Assembly (NCBI RefSeq): GCF_020073815.1
Contig: NZ_JAIQZJ010000001.1
Location: forward strand, 992,001-1,056,000
Reading direction: 5' to 3'
Origin: Nocardioides mangrovi
GTDB taxonomy: Bacteria; Actinomycetota; Actinomycetes; Propionibacteriales; Nocardioidaceae
Length of the DNA stretch: 64,000 nucleotides
The notes beneath the pieces were generated by a model, which saw only the letters and a program-made list of their open reading frames with translations, searched no databases and was not told the DNA's origin. Position numbers and translations under genes: made by a program. Shown here in pieces: positions 59,511 through 64,000 of the stretch (the stretch's first letter is position 1; the number at the start of each line of letters is the position of its first letter).

Positions 59511-61241
59511 TCACACGATGTCGGAGACCTGCACCCGCGCCTCGTCGGCCTCCTGGTCGGTGAGCATCCGCTGGGAGCGACGCTCGGCCTCGACGCGGCG
59601 GAGGTAGTGGTCGACTTCGTCGGCGGTGCGGGTGGGGTCCCAGCCGAGCTCGGCGGCCATCAGGGCGGCGACGCCGGGGGCGGCGGAGACGCCGCGGTCG
59701 AAGGTCTCGATGGAGATGCGGGTACGGCGGGTGAGGACGTCGTCGAGGTGGCGGGCGCCCTCGTGGGTCACGGCGTAGACGACCTCGGCGGCCAGGTAGT
59801 CCTCGGCACCCTCGAGCGGTACGCCGAGGACGCGTCGCGACTCGACCAGGTCGAGGAGGTCGTCGACGAGGCCGCCGTACCGGCCGAGGAGGTGGTCGAT
59901 CCGGGCGACGTGCAGACCGCTGCGCCGGGCCAGCAGGACCCGCTGGTTCTGCCGCGTCTCCCAGTCGGCCGCGCCGACGAGGGGCACCCGGTCGGTGATC
60001 GAGGCCCGCACGGTGAAGCCGCCGAGCGTGGAGGTCAGCGAGTGGGCGGCGGCGTCGACGGCGTCGCGACCCATGACGCGGTACGTCGTCAGCTTGCCGC
60101 CGGCGATCATCACCAGCCCGGGCACGGGCGTGACGACGGTGTGCTCGCGGGAGATCCGCGAGGTCGGCTCCGACTCGCCGGAGAGGAGCGGCCGCAACCC
60201 GGCGTACACGCCCTCGACGTCCTCGTGGTCGAGCGGCTCGCGCAGGATCGCGTTGACGTGCTCGAGGATGTAGTCGATGTCGGCCTTGGACGCAGCCGGG
60301 TGCGCCTTGTCGAGCGACCAGGGGGTGTCGGTCGTGCCGATGATCCAGTGCCGGCCCCACGGGATCACGAAGAGCACGGACTTCTCGGTGCGCACGATGA
60401 AGCCGGCCTCCGAGCGGATCCGGTCGCGCGGGACGACGAGGTGGATGCCCTTCGACGCCTGCACGTGCAGTGCGCCGCGGCCGCCGACCAGCTCCTGGAT
60501 CTCGTCGGTCCAGACACCGGCCGCGTTGACGACCACCCGCGCGCGGACCTCGAAGTCCTCCTGGGTCTCCAGGTCGCGGGCGCGTACGCCGACGACCCGC
60601 TCGCCCTCGCGGAGGAAGCCGGTCACCTCGACGCGGGTCGCGACGTGCGCGCCGTGGGCGGCGGCGGTCCGGGCGAGGCTCAGCACGAGCCGGGCGTCGT
60701 CGACCTGGCAGTCGTAGTACTGGATGGCGCCCGCGAGCGAGGCCGGGTTGAAGTCGGGGGCGAGCCGCTGCACGGCCCGGCGCGACAGGTGCCGGTGCCG
60801 CGGCAGCCCGCTGCCGTAGCGGCCGGCCATCGCCATGCCGTCGTAGAGGGCCAGGCCCGCGCCGACGTACGGCCGCTCCCAGCCGCGGTGGGTCAGCGGG
60901 TAGAGGAACGGCACCGGACGGACCAGGTGCGGCGCGAGCCGGGTGAGCAGCAGGCCGCGTTCCTGGAGCGCCTCGCGGACCAGCCCGAAGTCGAGCATCT
61001 CGAGGTAGCGCAGGCCGCCGTGCACCAGCTTGCTGCTGCGGCTGGACGTGCCGCTGGCCAGGTCGCGCTGCTCGAGGAGCCCGGTGTTCAGGCCGCGGGT
61101 CACCGCGTCGAGCGCGGTGCCGGCGCCCACGACCCCGCCGCCGACGACGAGGACGTCGAGCTCCCCCTGCCCCTCGATCCCCCGCATCGCGGCGAGCGAC
61201 GCCGAGCGGGCCTGCGGGCTCAGGGCACTGGACCGAGACAT
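59511..61241 (-). CDS. glpD: Glycerol-3-phosphate dehydrogenase/oxidase (FAD)
   Basis: The protein has 576 residues. The FAD-binding loop is VVGGGVVGAGTALDAVTRG (residues 32-50), followed by RDLASGTSSRSSKLVHGGLRYLE, a GlpD/GlpO hallmark. VVNAAGVW, IPWGRHWIIGTTD and the C-terminal helical domain are all present. It oxidises sn-glycerol-3-phosphate to dihydroxyacetone phosphate at the membrane. It stands alone here, with no glpK or glpF next to it. Confidence 0.94.
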   Translation of the reverse strand: MSRSSALSPQARSASLAAMRGIEGQGELDVLVVGGGVVGAGTALDAVTRGLNTGLLEQRDLASGTSSRSSKLVHGGLRYLEMLDFGLVREALQERGLLLTRLAPHLVRPVPFLYPLTHRGWERPYVGAGLALYDGMAMAGRYGSGLPRHRHLSRRAVQRLAPDFNPASLAGAIQYYDCQVDDARLVLSLARTAAAHGAHVATRVEVTGFLREGERVVGVRARDLETQEDFEVRARVVVNAAGVWTDEIQELVGGRGALHVQASKGIHLVVPRDRIRSEAGFIVRTEKSVLFVIPWGRHWIIGTTDTPWSLDKAHPAASKADIDYILEHVNAILREPLDHEDVEGVYAGLRPLLSGESEPTSRISREHTVVTPVPGLVMIAGGKLTTYRVMGRDAVDAAAHSLTSTLGGFTVRASITDRVPLVGAADWETRQNQRVLLARRSGLHVARIDHLLGRYGGLVDDLLDLVESRRVLGVPLEGAEDYLAAEVVYAVTHEGARHLDDVLTRRTRISIETFDRGVSAAPGVAALMAAELGWDPTRTADEVDHYLRRVEAERRSQRMLTDQEADEARVQVSDIV

Positions 61242-61288
61242 GGGTCCATCCTCGCAAACCGATGTGTCCGCGATGTTCCCTGCCCGCG

Positions 61289-61816
61289 CTAGAAGACCCA
61301 GCGAGTGGCGCCACCCTCACCGGTGGTGGCGAGCGCCGTCGCGGATCGTACGTCGAGGCGGTAGACGTGCCACGGCGGCGGACCGGCGGACGGGGCGCTG
61401 AACTCCGCGGTCAGCGCGAGCCCGCTCTCGTCGACGCGGCACGGCCAGTCGACGGCCCAGTCGGCGGCCCGCGCCGCGACGACCTCGGGGTCCGTGACCA
61501 GCGACGCGGTGCCCTCGACGACCAGGTCGAACTCCTGGGTGGCGACGCTCAACGCGCAGCGCGGGTCACGCTCGACGTTGCGGGCCTTGCGGGTCGACCG
61601 CCCGGTCTCGAACCAGAACGCAGCGTCGATCCACAGGGCGCCGACGCCGGTGACGTGCGGGCTGCCGTCGGGGTTGATCGTCGAGAGCCAGCTGGAGTGG
61701 CGGTCGGGTCCACCCGAGCCGGGCGCCTGCCCGTAGCCGCGGTCGAGCCGGTCGGCGACCGCCGTCCACTCCAGTGGTGGGAGGTCGTAGAGGTCGGCGA
61801 GGTTGCGCGTCTGCAT
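61289..61816 (-). CDS. Pyridoxamine-5'-phosphate-oxidase-like (PPOX) flavin-binding protein
   Basis: Starting at ATG 61816 it has 175 residues; ATG 61849 would add 11. SSWLSTINPDGSPHVTGVGALWIDAAFWFETG is the split-barrel pattern of the PPOX superfamily, followed by KARNVERDPRCALSV. It binds FMN, F420 or haem, and the substrate is unknown. It follows the nitrilase-family gene closely on the same strand. Confidence 0.8.
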   Translation of the reverse strand: MQTRNLADLYDLPPLEWTAVADRLDRGYGQAPGSGGPDRHSSWLSTINPDGSPHVTGVGALWIDAAFWFETGRSTRKARNVERDPRCALSVATQEFDLVVEGTASLVTDPEVVAARAADWAVDWPCRVDESGLALTAEFSAPSAGPPPWHVYRLDVRSATALATTGEGGATRWVF

Positions 61817-61853
61817 GACGTGTCGACCCGCCGCGGCCGGCGGACTCATCGCC

Positions 61854-62654
61854 TCAGGACCGCAACCGCGGCCCCAGGCTCGTGCGGTGGTCGGCGATCA
61901 TCGTGTGCCGCTCCCGGAACGCGGCGACCACCTCGGTGTCGATCTCCGCGATGGCCAGCCCCTCCTCGACGCCGATCCGCGCGAGCGGGCGGCCCTCGGG
62001 GTCGTAGACCGCCGAGCCGCCGATGAAGTCGAAGGCACCGCACCGACCGGTGAGGCCGGCGAGCACGACGTACATGCCGTTCTCGACCGCCCGCGCGGCG
62101 TAGTAGAGGTCGCGCCGGTGCTCACCGCCGGGGAAGTACGCCGCGGACGCGAGGTAGCCGAGCGCCCCGTCGCGCGCGGCGGCCTGGGCGTGCTCGGGGA
62201 AGCAGCCGTCGTAGCAGATCGACAGGCCCAGCTCGACGCCCTGGACGGCGATCGAGGCGCCGTGGTCACCGACCGTGAAGAGGCTCTTCTCGAGGCCGTC
62301 GAGGTGCTGCTTGTCGTACGGCGCGGTCGTGCGACCGTCGGGCCGCACCACGACCTGGCTCAGCCGGCGCTCGCCGTCGCGCTCGAGCGCGGTGCCGACC
62401 ACGACCGTGAGGTCGCCCAGGACGGCGGCCGTCCGGAGCGGGTCGAGCCAGGGCGCGTCGAGGTCGGCGACGGCCGGCAGGCGGCCGGTGAACGCGTCGA
62501 CGTCGTAGCCGGTGAGGAACGCCTCCGGCAGCACCAGCAGCCGCACGTCCTGCGTGGCCGCGAGCCGGACGAGCCGGACCGCGGTCGCGACGTTGGCGGC
62601 GACGTCGCCGGCGACCGAGGCGGCCTGGCCGGCGGCGACCAGGAGGCGGGTCAT
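61854..62654 (-). CDS. Carbon-nitrogen hydrolase (nitrilase superfamily)
   Basis: The protein has 266 residues from ATG 62654. The catalytic triad is visible: Glu in [11 protein letters not shown], Lys in [10 protein letters not shown] and Cys in [21 protein letters not shown] and [13 protein letters not shown] complete the fold. These enzymes hydrolyse amides or carbamoyl groups, and the substrate cannot be named. The start overlaps the rnhA stop by 4 bp (ATGA), and the PPOX gene follows. Confidence 0.9.
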   Translation of the reverse strand: MTRLLVAAGQAASVAGDVAANVATAVRLVRLAATQDVRLLVLPEAFLTGYDVDAFTGRLPAVADLDAPWLDPLRTAAVLGDLTVVVGTALERDGERRLSQVVVRPDGRTTAPYDKQHLDGLEKSLFTVGDHGASIAVQGVELGLSICYDGCFPEHAQAAARDGALGYLASAAYFPGGEHRRDLYYAARAVENGMYVVLAGLTGRCGAFDFIGGSAVYDPEGRPLARIGVEEGLAIAEIDTEVVAAFRERHTMIADHRTSLGPRLRS

Positions 62655-63106
62655 GCCGGGGATGCCGCGGCGACCGCCTCGGCCAGCCCGCGGGCCGCGA
62701 GCCGGTCGGCGCGCTCGTTGCCCTCGTCGCCCGCGTGGCCCTTCACCCAGTGCCACTCGACCTCGTGACGCGCACAGGCCTCGACCAGCCGGCGCCAGAG
62801 ATCCTCGTTCTTGACCGGCTGCTTGGCGCTGGTCCGCCAGCCGTTGCGCTGCCACGACGTCACCCAGGAGGTGATGCCGTTCCGGACGTAGGTGCTGTCG
62901 GTGTAGAGGTGCACGACCGAGGGGCGGGTCAGCGCGTCGAGTGCCTCGATCGGCGCGGTGAGCTCCATCCGGTTGTTGGTGGTCGTGCCGGCGTCGCCGC
63001 CGCACAGCTCGCGCTCGTGCGCGCCGTACCGCAGCAGCGCGCCCCAGCCGCCCGGACCCGGGTTGGGGACGCACGCCCCGTCGGTGTGGATGGTCACCTC
63101 GCTCAC
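62651..63106 (-). CDS. rnhA: Ribonuclease HI
   Basis: The protein has 151 residues from GTG 63106, the usual length. The four carboxylates are present: Asp in IHTDGAC, Glu in NNRMELTA, Asp in LYTDSTYV and Asp in [20 protein letters not shown] carries the mobile His loop. It removes RNA from RNA:DNA hybrids. It is the first gene of a three-gene unit and is divergent from the M1 peptidase. Confidence 0.95.
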   Translation of the reverse strand: MSEVTIHTDGACVPNPGPGGWGALLRYGAHERELCGGDAGTTTNNRMELTAPIEALDALTRPSVVHLYTDSTYVRNGITSWVTSWQRNGWRTSAKQPVKNEDLWRRLVEACARHEVEWHWVKGHAGDEGNERADRLAARGLAEAVAAASPA

Positions 63107-63131
63107 TGCCGCAGGGTAGCCGCCGACCGGT

Positions 63132-63150
63132 TTGTCGGATTGTCCGACAA
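63132..63150. promoter_or_regulatory. Palindrome in the rnhA / M1-peptidase divergent region
   Basis: TTGTCGGA, a TTG centre and TCCGACAA form a perfect 8-bp inverted repeat between the divergent starts. AT-richer sequence (GAAAATACGGACACG) follows, likely the promoter of the peptidase. It resembles a dimeric-repressor site. Confidence 0.4.
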
Positions 63151-63263
63151 GAAAATACGGACACGTAACGTCGTCGAAACAGGCGCTCCCTAGGTTGCAG
63201 GTCGACCCGCCTCTCTCGGACCCCACGGCGCGGGCCAAGCACCCCCGAGAAGAGAGAGGCGAG

Positions 63264-64000
63264 ATGACACTCGCACGACTGACGGCGCGCGGCGCGGTCC
63301 TGGCCATGACGGCCGGACTGCTCGCGGTCAGCGCCACCTCCGGCCCCGCCCAGGCGGCCGTGGACCCGATCGCGGGCGGCCAGACGGCCTCCCCGGCGGA
63401 CACCCTGTTCCCCAACCAGGGCAACAGCGGCTACGACGTGAGCCACTACGACATCGACTTCAAGGCGAACTTCACGCCCTCGACGACCGCGAACGCGGTC
63501 GGCACCAGCACCCTCCCGGACGCCACGACCACGATCACCGCGTCGACCACGGGCGCGCCGCTGTCGTCGTTCTCGTTCGACTTCCAGGGCTCGGCGGGCA
63601 ACCTGGCCGCTAGCACCCTCAACGTCGACTCCGTGACCGTCGACGGCGTGCCGGCGACCTTCACCCGGATCGAGAACACCACCGGCGGCTCGTCGAGCAG
63701 CGCCGCGAACGACGTGCACAAGCTGATCATCACGCCCGCGACCCCGGTGAGCGGCCCGTTCACGACCGTCGTGAAGTACCACGGCAGCCCGGTCGCCCAC
63801 ACCGACGCGGACGGCTCGTCCGAGGGCTGGAACAACACCACCGACGGCGCGACCTTCGTCAACCAGCCGGTCGGCTCGATGACGCTCTACCCGAACAACA
63901 ACACCCCGCGCGACAAGGCCACGTACACCTTCACCGTCGACGTGCCCTCGAAGCTCTCGACGTCGAACTACGCGAACGCCGGCGGCAAGCCCTACGCGTC
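63264..64000 (+). CDS. Secreted M1-family metallopeptidase, N-terminal part (runs off window)
   Basis: ATG 63264 has GAGAGAGGCGAG just upstream. The frame is open to the right edge (245 codons). A signal peptide ends at [27 protein letters not shown] is the start of the aminopeptidase-N-like beta domain, and [28 protein letters not shown] matches the conserved block with the substrate-binding region. The HExxH zinc site would lie beyond the window. Confidence 0.85.
   Translation, partial: MTLARLTARGAVLAMTAGLLAVSATSGPAQAAVDPIAGGQTASPADTLFPNQGNSGYDVSHYDIDFKANFTPSTTANAVGTSTLPDATTTITASTTGAPLSSFSFDFQGSAGNLAASTLNVDSVTVDGVPATFTRIENTTGGSSSSAANDVHKLIITPATPVSGPFTTVVKYHGSPVAHTDADGSSEGWNNTTDGATFVNQPVGSMTLYPNNNTPRDKATYTFTVDVPSKLSTSNYANAGGKPYA

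Overview
The window is GC-rich, uses GTG starts freely and packs genes into overlapping operons. The gene set (prfB/ftsE/ftsX/smpB, Tad pilus genes, Ku/LigD-type end joining, ESX-like small proteins, KstR-type operators) points to an actinobacterium, most likely a Nocardioides-like member of the Nocardioidaceae. The genus is an inference from gene content only.

Layout, left to right. Positions 1-16,064 are chromosomal: a truncated regulator, a membrane protein with a deazaflavin-reductase-like tail, a secreted nuclease/phosphatase-fold protein, a stand-alone LigD phosphoesterase domain, an amidohydrolase, smpB, an M23 murein hydrolase, ftsX and ftsE. These are followed by two secreted proteins, an MpaB-type oxygenase behind a KstR-like box, prfB, a CAP protein, a lipoprotein, a three-gene WXG100-like operon and a secreted zinc metalloprotease. 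Positions 16,224-21,802 hold a four-gene polyprenyl-glycosyltransferase operon and a divergent membrane protein. Positions 21,743-25,457 are the minus-strand Tad (Flp) pilus locus: tadA (3' part), tadB, tadC, a small pilin and three TadE/G-like pseudopilins.

The tadA gene is cut by a 14.9-kb integrated element (about 25,458-40,322). The two tadA pieces rejoin in frame across a TG shared by both junctions, giving a 424-residue ATPase. The element carries a large serine integrase, a replication ATPase beside an iteron-rich origin, a P27-like small terminase subunit, and two divergent operons of small unknown genes with palindromic operators. Its cargo is an Eco29kI-like restriction enzyme and cytosine methyltransferase, a Vsr-type nuclease, an unrecognised 455-residue protein and a tandemly repeated hairpin module. 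It has no capsid, tail, relaxase or DNA-translocase genes. The best reading is a phage satellite (PICI-like) with a defence cargo, integrated so as to switch off the pilus.

From 40,323 to 64,000 the chromosome resumes: tadA (5' part), an NlpC/P60 hydrolase behind a c-di-AMP (ydaO) riboswitch, a two-ATPase/one-permease ABC exporter, a HAD phosphatase, a two-component system with a degenerate kinase, and a SipW-type signal peptidase with a TasA-like substrate. Next come a split NHEJ operon (LigD polymerase, L,D-transpeptidase, DNA ligase, with divergent Ku) and a KstR-boxed catabolic operon (phosphotransferase, AttH-like protein, aldehyde dehydrogenase). The window ends with an AbiEi/DUF559-like gene between palindromes, glpD, a PPOX-family protein, a nitrilase-family hydrolase, rnhA and the start of a secreted M1 peptidase.
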